This document shows, in pieces, positions 54,800 to 64,000 of a stretch of DNA of 64,000 nt. Source of the DNA: Mycoplasmopsis californica (GTDB lineage Bacteria; Bacillota_I; Bacilli_A; Mycoplasmatales; Metamycoplasmataceae); contig NZ_CP007521.1 of the NCBI RefSeq assembly GCF_000695835.1, positions 372,001-436,000 of the forward strand. Reading direction: 5' to 3'. The notes beneath the pieces are model-generated. The model searched no databases, had not been told where the DNA came from, and saw only the letters and a list, made by a program, of their open reading frames with translations. Each line of letters starts with the position of its first letter. Position 1 is the stretch's first letter. The translations under genes and the position numbers were made by a program.

Positions 54800-56050
54800 C
54801 TATCTTTTTATTTTAATAACTTTTGGATCAAGTGCGTCGTGCAATCCAACGGCAATGAATTGTAAGCTAATTGAAATGCCTAATAAAATTGAAGCAGGCA
54901 ACATTAATAATCACGGGTTAGTTTTAGAATCATTGATGTTATCTAACATAAATTTACCTAAATTAGCTGATTTAGAATCGCTAAAGAATCCTAAGAAGGC
55001 TAACGAAGCAATAGAAAGAATAACGCTTGGAATACGGCGAACAAAACTCATTGCAATTTTACCTAAAATTGCTGGTAAAGCATGCATAAATATTTGTCTT
55101 GTTTCAGCTGCCCCAATACTTTTTGCGGCAATAATATACTCTTCATCTTTAACCGTGATGATAAATAACCTTGTTACACCAATCGGGCCTGTTCAACCTA
55201 CAAATAATAAACCTGCAATCAGTACTCAAGGATTAGTTCCTCAAATACTTACAAATAACAACAATCAAATAATTGAAGGTGGCGAAGTAAAGATTTCGAT
55301 TAAACGCATCATAAATGTATCAAGCGCTTTTCCGGCATTAAAACCTAAATAAGCACCAACAAAAACACCGATAATTATTTCCACTGTTGAAACAAATAAT
55401 GCAATTCATAACGATTCTAGAGTTCCTTTTCACACCGTGGTTCACACATCAGCGCCAAGTTCGTTGGTTCCTAAAAAAGTTTTTAAAACAGGAATTTGTG
55501 ACTTAATTTGGGCTATGACATCTGGAGTGATTAATCTAGTAGGATTTTCTTTTTCTCACTTAATTAATCTTGCCAACAATTGCGATCCTTCAAAATATGT
55601 GTATGGATTGTATCTTACTAGGCTAGAATTAATAAAAGTATGGGTTAAATAAGGTTTTAAATATTCTTTGTACTTGGTCGAAGTAGCTCAGAAATTTATA
55701 CTTTTAATAACACTTTCATCAGTGGTTTCTTTTCACGGATTAAACATTGGGGGTAGCGATCCAACATTACTTACTTTTTGATCAGCTGGTCAATAGGCAT
55801 CTATTCTTTCTGTCGCTGGATAAGGAGAGGTGTATGTTACAATGGTTGCAATCAAAATAATGACTAAAAATACTGAAAAAGCGATCAAAACAGCTGGGTT
55901 TGTGAAAAAGCGACGCAGTATTTCAATAGCTAAAATTTTTGGTTTTCCTGCAATATTATTGTTAGAAACTTCTTGAGAGCGAACTAATTTTAAGGCCAAT
56001 TCGGCACTAATGCCGTATTTTTTATTGAAATTTTGGTCAATATTACTCAC
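54800..56050 (-). CDS. oppC: Oligopeptide ABC transporter permease OppC
   Basis: The 416-residue permease begins with a cytoplasmic tail and a first membrane segment (PAVLIAFSVFLVIILIATIV, about 50-69), then an extended extracellular loop to about 180, then five more segments. The ABC permease motif for ATPase contact is EYIIAAKSIGAAETRQIFMH (about 291-310). The protein reads through several TGA codons. Its start overlaps the oppB stop by 8 bases, and its stop sits inside the oppD ribosome site. Confidence 0.93.
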
Positions 56051-57101
56051 TAGTACCTCCTGCTTGCGATAATCTTGTTTGGTATTCTTTTTTTCTTAGA
56101 CGATAAGCTTTTAAAATCATCAGAATTGACATACCACTACTTGCTTGGTATCTAATTCTTGGGTCGATAAATGGATAAGAAATATCGACAATAATTTGAG
56201 TGAACAACCCTAATGTTGTGAAGAAGAAAATGTTGAACATAACTACATTAATTTCTCCTGACGGGAATGCTTGTGCAATAATGTTTGCTGAACCTGGAAT
56301 AAATCAGAATCTCTCAATAATAATTGAGCCAGATAATAAAATCAAATATGAAGGAATAATAATAGTTGCTAGAGGGATTGAGATATTTCTCAAAACATAT
56401 TTTCTAAATATTTGGCCAGTTGAAAGACCTTTAGTTTTAGCAATCAGAACATAATTCGATGTTAGCACAGTTACAACCTGGTTACGGGCGTATAAGGTAT
56501 ATCCCGATAGCGATCCAAGACTGACAACTGTGATGGCAGGAATTACAGACTTAATTGTACTTCATCATGTCGCGTTAACATCAGTTGGCGATACAAAACG
56601 AATATCAAAACCTAATTTTTGGAAAACATTTAAAAACATAGGGGCCAAAATAAAGCTTGGTACGGCGATAAAAACAAAGACAAATCCACTAATTAAAGTA
56701 TCAATTCAGGTTCCGCGCTTATATCCGGCAATTACACCTAAAATAATTCCTAGTGATGCCGAAATAATAAATGAAGGTAATGAAACTAAAATACTTCAGC
56801 CTAACGGTTTAAAAAATAATGTTGGTATATCATTGTAGTCGGCTTTTGTAATATAAATTTGACCAAAATCACCCCTGAAAAAACGTGAAAAGTAATCAAG
56901 TATTTTATAAAATATTGGGGTTTCAGTGAATTTTTTCGATTCCAGTAAAAGAAGCACTCTTTTATGCTGGTCAGTTTCCTTTTCAAGTGCAATTTGATAG
57001 GGGTCTTTAATAAACAAAACAATGAGTGTGTAAGAAAAAAGTAGAATAATAAATAGCGTAAGAATGGCCAAGGCCATTCTTTTTGCAAAATATTTAAACA
57101 T
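56043..57101 (-). CDS. oppB: Oligopeptide ABC transporter permease OppB
   Basis: The 352-residue permease begins MFKYFAKRMALAILTLFIIL (first segment) and has the family core: SILVSLPSFIISASLGIILG, the EAA-type motif YVLIAKTKGLSTGQIFRKYV (about 224-243), and SGSIIIERFWFIPGSANIIA near the C-terminus. Six membrane segments are expected. Its ATG lies 4 bases after the oppA stop, giving the order oppA-B-C-D-F on one transcript. Confidence 0.95.
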
Positions 57102-57105
57102 TTAG

Positions 57106-59913
57106 TTAGCTTTGAACTGGTTGATATTCTACTTTTGTCTCAACGTCAGTTGTTCACAGTTTATCAGCACTTGTGTATGGGAATGCATAGTTATCATTTG
57201 TTAAGTTTTTTGAGAATCCTTTGACCGAAATAGTTTTACGTTCATCAACGACTGTACCGAAGTATAGGTTCATTTCATTTACTAAATCAATAACTTGTTG
57301 GTTTGTTAGCGTTGGAACATATTCGTTAAAGAAACGTGATGATAGAGCACTTAAGTCTGTATAGGTTGGTTTTTGTTCTTCTGGTTTTAATGCAACTATT
57401 TTGTCGCCTTCAATTTTATAGGTGTTAAGGTGTTCGTGAAGTTTATGTAAATCGCCTAATGACAATTTGCCAAGATCATGCAGATTAGAGATTGATAATT
57501 CAATTGAGCCTTTAGTTTTTTGGTCCTCAATTCATTTGTTAAAGTCTTCACTTGCTTTGTAGTATGCAGGGAACGCTTCTTTGAATCTAGCTTGTTTTGC
57601 TTTATCTTCTTCTGATGAAAGTGGGTGCGAAACAATTAGGAAAGGTAATGTTGCTTTATAAGTACTTAACATACCGTCAATACCTGAACCAACTGAGTTT
57701 GTATCATATAATCAACCTCCGGCAGTGAATGGCGATCTACCATTATCATGTTGGTCAAGTCATTGAGCAGCCTGCGCACGTTCGTATTTAACAGCACTCA
57801 TTTCAAGACGTGGATCTAATTCTTTATATAAACCTGGCAATAATTTAAAAATAATTTCCATCTTAGTAGGTGATCAGTTAATGTAACGGAATGTTTGTTG
57901 TCACTTAACTTTTTCATCCTCTTTAATACCAGCTTCATCTAATAATTTTTTCATTTCAGCTTTCAATGCTTCAAAGTGAGGTGATTTTAGCTTATCAACG
58001 TCTGATTGTGCTCCGAAGTTAGAAGCGTAGTCTGCTTGAGTCTTAGGAGTTCCTTTTTTGAAATCGGTGGTTAGATAAGTTGTAGTATTTAATTTTTCAT
58101 AAGCGTCACGAGGTGTTTTAATTTCTGCACTTGATTGGTCTCTTCCACCAATATTTGAATCAGGTGCAAGAACCATAACATTCATTTTAGCTTGACCTTC
58201 AGTTGTTAATGAAGCAACAAAATCGAAGTTGATTGCAGCAGTTAAAAGCGATCTAAAAACAACGCCTTTTCCAGTTAATAAATTAATTAATTCTGACTGA
58301 CCTTTTAGTTTGTCGGTTATCATTTCTTCAACTGTTTTGCCATAAGCTAATTTAGAAAAGTTATCATTATAGAAAATGGTTTCTTTAACAGATTTTACTA
58401 CGCTAGCATCATTAGGTTTTTCAACTCCAATAATCACTGGTAATAAATTTCATCCTTGAGAAGCATTTAAACTATTTTTATTCAGTGATTGTGTGTATGA
58501 AACTCCATATTTTTCAGGGTTTTTGATTACATCTGTCTGTTTGTCGGTAGGGATATTCGATCAAGCTAAACGTGTTACTCTTCCTTTTGTATACTCATCA
58601 AATAATACAGTTTTAAATTGAACTGGATCACCACCTGATCCTTGGTATTTTAAAACGCTTTGTTTAATTGAATGGGGCGATTTAACAAATTGAGCATCAT
58701 GATAATGAGGGTTAATTTTTCATCTTTCTTCTTGCGATCCTGAAATGTAGCCTTCATATAAGTATGGTCCGGCATATAATCCATCAGTTCAGTTAAATCC
58801 ATATCAGTAAATACCAGCACGCGATAGAATGTTATCTTTAGGAATAGCTTTAATATCATCCATTTTAAATGCTTTTGCTTCGTCGCTGTTTTTATATGGT
58901 TTCAGAGTAGGAATTTTATCCTCAGCCGTTACTTTTTGAATATATTGACTAGGAGCAGCTATAAATTCTTGTGATGATGTTATATGTTTCAGCAATTGCT
59001 CAAAGTGTGCTGAATCAGTTTTTTCACTTTTATGGAACGTAACCATACCATCTTTCAAGAATTCTTTTTCTTGTTCAATCTTAGAGGCATCAATGTTAAA
59101 TAAGTCGAATAAGTATCTGTTAGGATATCTAGTTTTTTCGGTATAGTACGATGAACCTTCTGAAGTAATTGAAGTCATTTTTTTGTCAAGAGCTTTGGTA
59201 TCAACGTTAGTACCATTAGCCGCAGCCGCTCTTTCTTTTGCTCCAAGTAAGTGAGTTCTCATATACGAAATTCAAAAATCGGTTGGCACTACTTCGTATT
59301 CTGTTTTATGTCCTTTTGAATCTACTCATTTTACACCTTTTTTAACTTCGAATTGCAAAGCAACTGCATCTTTTAAGGCATCTTGGAATGCTGTAGAGTT
59401 AATGCTTTTTGGGTCAGTTGAAACACCTTTATATACAGCTAGTTTATATAACCCATTTACAGGTTTTTCAACTAAGGTAGCATCATCTTTATCGAATTCT
59501 CTTTTGCTTCCATCTTTCATTGTTAGAATAACTTTTGAAGCTAATTCCAATTTATATCTTCAAACAGAAGGTTTTTTAATTTCATATACTTCTTTAATCG
59601 CTCCACCTTCATTGACGTCTTTTTTCTCAATTACAGGCTCACCAGAGAAACTTTTACGAATTAATAACGCAGCTGTATCCTCTTTATTTTTATCAAGTCA
59701 GCCACCATAACTATTTGATGTATCCATTAGAAACTCTGTTTCTTTATATTCAGAGTTTATCCCACTTCTAACAACTCCTAATTTTGCATAAGAAGGGTCT
59801 GAAACTCGTTTTTTAGGGGCGCTTTCCGTTTGTCCACACGAAGCAGCCAGTAAAGGAAGACTTGTAAATGAACTAACAGCGCTTAAAGTTAGTAATAATT
59901 TTTGTTTTTTCAT
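57106..59913 (-). CDS. oppA: Oligopeptide-binding lipoprotein OppA
   Basis: The 935-residue frame crosses more than ten TGA codons. A signal peptide ends at a lipobox (LLAASC, Cys about residue 26), so it is anchored on the outside and delivers peptides to OppBC. Regions like the binding-protein family occur around YGFNWTDGLYAGPYLYEGYI (about 372-391) and DRRDAYEKL-type helices further on. The length matches mycoplasma OppA (M. hominis OppA, about 950), which was reported to have ecto-ATPase activity and to affect adhesion. I cannot point to a clear P-loop here. Expression is probably controlled by the leader at 59983-60215. Confidence 0.9.
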
Positions 59914-59982
59914 TTTTGTCCTTTCATAGTTACCATAATGTAAAATATTTATTTAAGTTATGTTTTTTTGCCTTTCAAAGTT

Positions 59983-60031
59983 CATTAAAATAAAATTTTG
60001 CAAGACTTTTTAGGCTTAGTCTTACAAAATT
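59983..60031 (-). terminator. Regulatory terminator in the oppA leader
   Basis: On the - strand AATTTTGTAAGACT (60031-60018) and AGTCTTGCAAAATT (60007-59994) form a 14-bp stem with one G-U pair, followed by TTTTATTTTAAT. It lies about 70 bases before the oppA start and its 5' arm can pair with 60052-60061 instead (antiterminator). Confidence 0.85.
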
Positions 60032-60051
60032 AATAGTTATTCTTATTAATA

Positions 60052-60215
60052 TGTAATGACTATAGCACCAATGTTTACCAAAGAGCAACAAACTGTTATG
60101 AATTGTTGCCATTAGTTTTCTATGCCTAGAAAACTAATTCGGCTATCTTATCCTTTCAATAGAATCTTTGCACGCCTGCTCCGCTATTTACTTATATAGA
60201 AAGCTCCTCTATAGT
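60052..60215 (-). promoter_or_regulatory. Riboswitch aptamer candidate, lysine type, upstream of oppA
   Basis: On the - strand ACTATAG (60215-60209) pairs with CTATAGT (60065-60059) as P1. Inside, GCTTTCT/AGATAGC forms P2, AAGTA and GAAAGG flank a stem AATAG/CTATT as in the loop E of lysine riboswitches, followed by GCCGAA, a perfect P3 (TTAGTTTTCTA/TAGAAAACTAA), GGC and a P4 (GCAACAA/TTGTTGC). The order matches the lysine (L-box) class; P5 is poorly formed. The 3' arm of P1 overlaps AGTCATTACA (60061-60052), which can pair with TGTAAGACT of the terminator. So ligand binding would favour termination. Class is by eye; the switch logic is visible. Confidence 0.68.
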
Positions 60216-60561
60216 TTTAATAAAAAGCAGGTCTTATTTTTTACCTGCTTTCTTATTTTTAAATAATTTTATCTATTCATAATCACAGGTATTAACTTAA
60301 AATGAAATCGCAAAGCATGCCATTTCTTTAATATTGTTAATACGATTAAATGAATAAACTTTTAACATAACAACAAAATTATAAAGAAAAAAATAAATAT
60401 CCAAAATATTTTTTTATGATGTTTTACAAGTTAAATTAATATTTTTAAGCTAACCTAATTTTTGGAATGAAAAGGATAACTTGTTTGGTTTTATTCAATT
60501 TTTAATACCCTTTAATTTAACGCTTAATAAATTACCATTACTAATTAAGGAGATTAAAAAA
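60216..60561. other. Gene-free stretch upstream of the oppA leader
   Basis: No protein-coding frame. A hairpin AAAGCAGGT/ACCTGCTTT (60223-60252) lies next to the aptamer. A TAAAAT box around 60266-60275 on the - strand could be the oppA promoter. The remainder, to the IS target repeat, is AT-rich with no visible feature. Confidence 0.55.
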
Positions 60562-60590
60562 ATAAATCCATGATTACTTCATGAATTTAT
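60562..60590. repeat. 29-bp target duplication of IS30 copy B, left
   Basis: Identical to 62008-62036. The 29 bases themselves are an inverted repeat: ATAAATCCATGA and TCATGAATTTAT pair with one mismatch. The element therefore inserted into a hairpin and duplicated it whole. Confidence 0.92.
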
Positions 60591-60689
60591 CCTAAATAGT
60601 AAGTTCAAGTGCAACACATGCGCTTGGCTTTTTTATTTTAACATTTTAATGATTTTTTTCTCATTTTTTGCAAATAGTAGTTACTATAA

Positions 60690-60814
60690 AAGCCCCTTAT
60701 GTAAGGGGTTGGGGGTTAGGAAGAAAGAAAAGCCCCTTTTCAATGGGTTTGGGGTTGCAAAAAGATAATACAACTTATGATGAAAAGCCCCTTATGTAAG
60801 GGGTTTGGGGTTAG
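60690..60814 (+). repeat. Three GC-rich hairpin repeats inside the IS
   Basis: Units AGCCCCTTATGTAAGGGGTT with a GGGGGTT or GGGG tail occur at about 60691, 60731 (diverged, imperfect stem) and 60786. The first and third have a perfect stem CCCCTTA/TAAGGGG. They lie between the left end of the IS and the transposase stop, in an otherwise AT-rich setting. Confidence 0.8.
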
Positions 60815-60869
60815 AAAATAAAGAGGCAGATTGTGTAAGCGGATAGAGCTTATGCAAGATAATAAGCGA

Positions 60870-61880
60870 CTATCATACTAGGCCGTAAAAGTTGGCCTCG
60901 ATAAATAAATCATTGGCAGATTTTCAACCTAAAATTTCTCTTGGCATATCATTTATTCTTTTGGTAATTTGGTCTAATATTTCTTGCGAAATTTGATTAA
61001 AATCAAATCCTTTTTTGTATTCGCGTCTTATAAGTCCATTTCAGTGTTCGTTTGATCCTCTTTGAAAAGAGGCGTATGGCTCAGCTCTATATATTTTTAT
61101 ATCAAGTCATTTTGCCAAAATACCTATTTTTTCGAATTCTATGCCATTATCAATAGTTATAGTTTTTACTATTAATTGTCTTTCTAAAACGAGTTTTCTT
61201 AATGCTGCATTCACCTTCATTGGGTTTTTACTTGGTATCAAACTCGCAAAACCGACTCTGGTTTTTCTCTCTGTTAAAGTAAGAATGTTGTTATATCCAG
61301 TAGCTCTTTTCCCAACTATCATATCAGCTTCTCAATGACCATATTCTTCACGATTATCTATCGATTTAGGTCTTGTTCATATCGGGAATACATAATCAGC
61401 TGATGTTACAAGGCGACTAATTACGCTTGCATGTCTTTTTCCACCCTTTTTATATGAGGAACGCAATAAATTTGATCTTTTGATTATTCATTTATTTGTT
61501 TTGATTCAATTGAATACTGTTTTTAAGCAAGGGATTTTAATTTTAAAATTCTCTTTTATATATTTATGGGTAAGTTTTACCCCATAATATTTTTTGTCAA
61601 ATTTTTTTAGAAATAATTCACTAAATTCACTATATTTACTATTCAAAAATTTAAAATAATATTTATGATAATGACGTCTTTGGGCTTTGATATCAGCATA
61701 AAATGGGGAATATTTCCCAAATTTATCTAAATTTCTTTTTATTTCTCTACTTACTGTAGATGGGTTTTTATGTAATATATTTGCAATTTTTCTTATTGAT
61801 AAATTTATTTCTAAATAACTTTTAATTGCTTCTCTATCACTTTTTGTTATATGGGTATATTTTTTAATGCTATAATTCAT
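60870..61880 (-). CDS. IS30-family transposase (complete, copy B)
   Basis: The 336-residue protein is complete when TGA is Trp. The N-terminal helix-turn-helix is SIRKIANILHKNPSTVSREI (about 28-47). The DDE core follows: WEADMIVGKRATG (first Asp, about 190), ITIDNGIEF (second Asp, about 244) and EPYASFQRGSNEHWNG with the catalytic Glu (about 280), the IS30 signature. It ends with MPREILGWKSANDLF. The start at 61880 has AGGAA upstream. Stop is TAG. Confidence 0.95.
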
Positions 61881-62007
61881 ATGAAGTTCCTGGCCAATTT
61901 GGAGCTTTTTTCTTTTTTTATTTTAAAGAATAATCGAAACAAAAAAGTTCAAGCCCCACAATTTAATTTTACATTAATTTGTGTTGCACTTGAACTTACA
62001 ATCAAGC

Positions 62008-62036
62008 ATAAATCCATGATTACTTCATGAATTTAT
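62008..62036 (-). terminator. Hairpin terminator of the LRR lipoprotein gene, right target duplication
   Basis: The 29-bp repeat identical to 60562-60590 lies 14 bases after the lipoprotein stop. It is a near-perfect hairpin and probably this gene's terminator, retained on both sides of the IS by the duplication. Confidence 0.75.
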
Positions 62037-62050
62037 TTAAATTATCTAAA

Positions 62051-63073
62051 TTAAGATTTTTTAAAAAGCACTATTTCACTAATACCTAATTTTTTAAATT
62101 GTTCAAAATCTTCATCATCTATTGATTTAACACCAGGAGCTATTATTTTATTAATTTTGCCTTTGTGTTGTTTAAAAGCAAAAGTGTTGATAGACTTAAT
62201 GTTTTCAGGGAGAGTTAAAGTAACAATTTTATCCTTCGATGTTATTAAGTTTTTAGCTTTATCTAAATCAATTAAGAATAATGTGTCTTGAAACACTAAT
62301 AAACCTTCATTATTAAACAGTTCTTTTGGTGCTTGCGAGGACTTGGAACCAAATGCCTCTGAGTGGATTTTGGCATTACTACTGATATTGATTTTTTTCA
62401 ATTTGAGTGCGGCAAAGGCTCCTTTATCAACCTTAACAACATTAGGTAGATTAATTTCTTCAATTTCTGATTTTTCAAACGCTGATTCGCCAATAGTTGT
62501 AATATTTTCATTTTTGAATGATTTGATTGCCGATTCAGAAAAAATTCCTTTTGGCAACTGTGTAATTGAAGAGGCAAATTTAGGAGTGTCAATTAATGAT
62601 TTTGTTTTTCTGAACGCATTATCAGCAATTTTAGTTAATGTGCCTAATTGCAGATTTTTTAGTTTGGGAGTATTTTCAAAAGCTCCTTGCTCTACTTCGA
62701 CAACGTTTGGCATAATTACTTCTTCTAAGTTTAAAAGCCCTTTAAATGTTTCTTTTTCAACTTTTTGAACAGAAGGGAAATTCACGCTTTTGAGTCCTGA
62801 CGTGGCCCCTTTAGTGGCGTAATTGAATAATTCTGCTGGAATTTCAAAAATATTTTTAGCACTAATTTTTTGCAATTTATGTTTTAAAAAGAGAGCTGAT
62901 GGAATAATTTTGGTTACATGATCTGGAATATTTAATTCTGTTTTAGAATGAGATCTAAATTGCACATATGTATCATTTTCAATTGTTTGATCTAAACTAC
63001 ACGCACTAAGAGCGAGTGGAGCAGATATCGACATTAGAGTACCTAGGATAAATAATTTACGAAACTTTTTCAT
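62051..63073 (-). CDS. BspA-like leucine-rich-repeat lipoprotein
   Basis: A 340-residue protein with a signal peptide and lipobox (LALSACS, Cys about residue 25). The mature part consists of LRR_5 (BspA-type) repeats of about 22-24 residues, each with a pattern like LKSVNFPSVQKVEKETFKGL or LKNLQLGTLTKIADNAFRKT; about ten can be seen. Such proteins bind host or matrix molecules in other bacteria. GAA-rich AAGGAA precedes the ATG. It begins 10 bases after the ABC permease stop, so it is cotranscribed with the transporter. Confidence 0.87.
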   Translation of the reverse strand: MKKFRKLFILGTLMSISAPLALSACSLDQTIENDTYVQFRSHSKTELNIPDHVTKIIPSALFLKHKLQKISAKNIFEIPAELFNYATKGATSGLKSVNFPSVQKVEKETFKGLLNLEEVIMPNVVEVEQGAFENTPKLKNLQLGTLTKIADNAFRKTKSLIDTPKFASSITQLPKGIFSESAIKSFKNENITTIGESAFEKSEIEEINLPNVVKVDKGAFAALKLKKINISSNAKIHSEAFGSKSSQAPKELFNNEGLLVFQDTLFLIDLDKAKNLITSKDKIVTLTLPENIKSINTFAFKQHKGKINKIIAPGVKSIDDEDFEQFKKLGISEIVLFKKS

Positions 63074-63082
63074 ATTTATTCC

Positions 63083-64000
63083 TTATCTTGTTGATTTGTC
63101 ATAAGCTATTCCAGCTGCTGCGGGAGCACGAGAGCTTTTGGCTGTAATCATAATAACAATTAACGATAGAATGTATGGTGTTGTTTGTAGAAGCGCTGAA
63201 TATGGAACAAGTGAATTGATGAAAGCGCCAGCAGTAAATGAAAGACCATATAAGAATGAGAAGGCAAATGACACTCCACAAACAATAAAGATATTTCATT
63301 GACCCATAATCATAATAGCTAGTGCTAAATAACCATAACCTAAAACATCACCATTAAATGAAGAAGGGAAAGTTTGGGCGAAGATTGCACCAGAAACTCC
63401 GGCAATAGCACCAGAAATAGCAATTCCTTCTCATTTATATTTATTAACATTAATTCCAGCCACGTCAGCAGCTTGCGGATTTTCACCAATACTTCTAAAT
63501 CTTAGACCTCATTTGGTTTTATACAACCCGAATGCACCAATAGCAACAATAACTAATGTAATAATTGTTTTTCACGAAATAATTTCTACTTTTAGCGAAG
63601 TTGTTACTGGTATTGCGTATTTTAATTCAATAACCCCCATAATCGGTTTACGGTTACCGTTACCAAAGAATTCAAGTAGAATTATAGCAACTCCGAATGC
63701 TAAAAGGTTAATCGCAAAACCAGAAATTGTGTGATCACTTTTTAGTTTAATTGTTGCAAAACCGTGCAGTAATGAGAACAACATTGCACACGCACTTGCA
63801 AATATTGTTGCTGGGATTTGTCATCACCCACTCGACTCATTACTTCCTGATGTTTTAGCTAAAACTTGAGTAAAGACCAAATATGAAGCCGCGCCGACAA
63901 CCATCATACCGTTAATACCAATATTAACAATTCCGACTTTTTCTGAAAAAAGACCACTAATCGCACCTAAACCGAAGATGCAAAAGAAAACTAACAAATA
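63083..64000 (-). CDS. ABC transporter permease, BMP/nucleoside type (5' end outside window)
   Basis: The C-terminal 305 residues or so of a branched-chain/BMP-type permease are present; the gene continues beyond 64000. Recognisable: SEKVGIVNIGINGMMVVGAA, ATIKLKSDHTISGFAINLLA, then GLRFRSIGENPQAADVAGIN followed by ISGAIAGVSGAIFA, the typical cytoplasmic coupling motif of nucleoside permeases (NupQ/YufQ). At least six membrane segments follow the usual spacing. Several TGA codons are Trp. It could work with a BMP lipoprotein such as the one at 35958-37307; the ATPase and partner permease should be upstream of this gene, outside the window. Confidence 0.88.

Larger units (their letters stand above)
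60591..62007 (-). mobile_element. IS30-family insertion sequence, copy B (complete, IS1630-like)
   Basis: The element is 1417 bp. Its ends are imperfect inverted repeats of about 28 bp with a perfect 20-bp core (GTAAGTTCAAGTGCAACACA at 60599-60618 and its complement at 61980-61999). It is bounded by 29-bp direct repeats and carries one transposase gene on the - strand. Long duplications of hairpin targets are the known habit of IS1630 of M. fermentans. Confidence 0.95.

Noticed and set aside
60690-60814. CRISPR-like repeats
   Set aside because: Only three imperfect units with non-unique short gaps, inside an IS, and no cas genes in the window.

Overview
The window is a low-GC mollicute (Mycoplasma sensu lato) chromosome. 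The decisive sign is that TGA is read as tryptophan: almost every long gene here (valS, pyk, ackA, the opp genes, rpsK, rplQ and others) stays open only if TGA is a sense codon. Gene density, many lipoproteins with a lipobox, short intergenic gaps and the absence of wall genes agree. An IS30-family element of the IS1630 type and a conjugation module of the Mbov_0395-0399 type point to the hominis/fermentans/bovis side of the group. The species cannot be fixed from the sequence alone. All coordinates below assume TGA = Trp.

Layout. 1-600: end of an IS30 copy. 667-1938: coiled-coil lipoprotein behind a 17-base homopolymer. 2085-6258: holA, whiA, a secreted thermonuclease-like lipoprotein and pyk. 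6400-11109: the chain pta-ackA-coaD-engB-secreted protein, with stop/start overlaps. 11270-14135: a large surface lipoprotein interrupted at a C8 tract (probable phase-OFF state). 14350-17705: valS-folD. 17850-27945: an ICE-like block (pilin-like protein, polytopic membrane protein, VirB4-like ATPase, very large membrane-anchored protein, lipoprotein), followed by a nuclease pseudogene with several frameshifts. 29155-32439: map-infA-rpmJ-rpsM-rpsK-rpoA-rplQ. 32600-35029: a degenerate OppF-like protein. 35064-37307: HAD phosphatase and BMP-family lipoprotein. 37471-38706: infC-rpmI-rplT with an L20-type leader. 38988-40407: tmcAL, a small gene and tRNA-Leu(CAA). 40513-43021: membrane protein and a GANTC-type adenine methyltransferase. 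43459-49830: four-repeat membrane protein, two predicted nucleases, a Sua5/TsaC-like protein and a possible Panacea-domain protein. 50164-51289: two small proteins. 51314-59913: complete oppABCDF operon, preceded by what looks like a lysine riboswitch with terminator and antiterminator. 60591-62007: complete second IS30 copy. 62051-64000: LRR lipoprotein and an ABC permease.

How it works together. The core genes give substrate-level ATP (pyk, pta-ackA), translation, folate C1 metabolism and CoA synthesis. The accessory genes deal with scavenging and surface variation: peptide import by Opp, nucleoside-type import by the BMP lipoprotein and the permease, secreted nuclease, and lipoproteins with homopolymer switches. 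The most notable observations are the lysine-riboswitch-like leader of oppA, the C8-switched lipoprotein, the two-nuclease pair around a DUF2779 protein, the OppF paralogue that has lost its ATPase motifs, and the IS30 elements that land in hairpin terminators and duplicate them.
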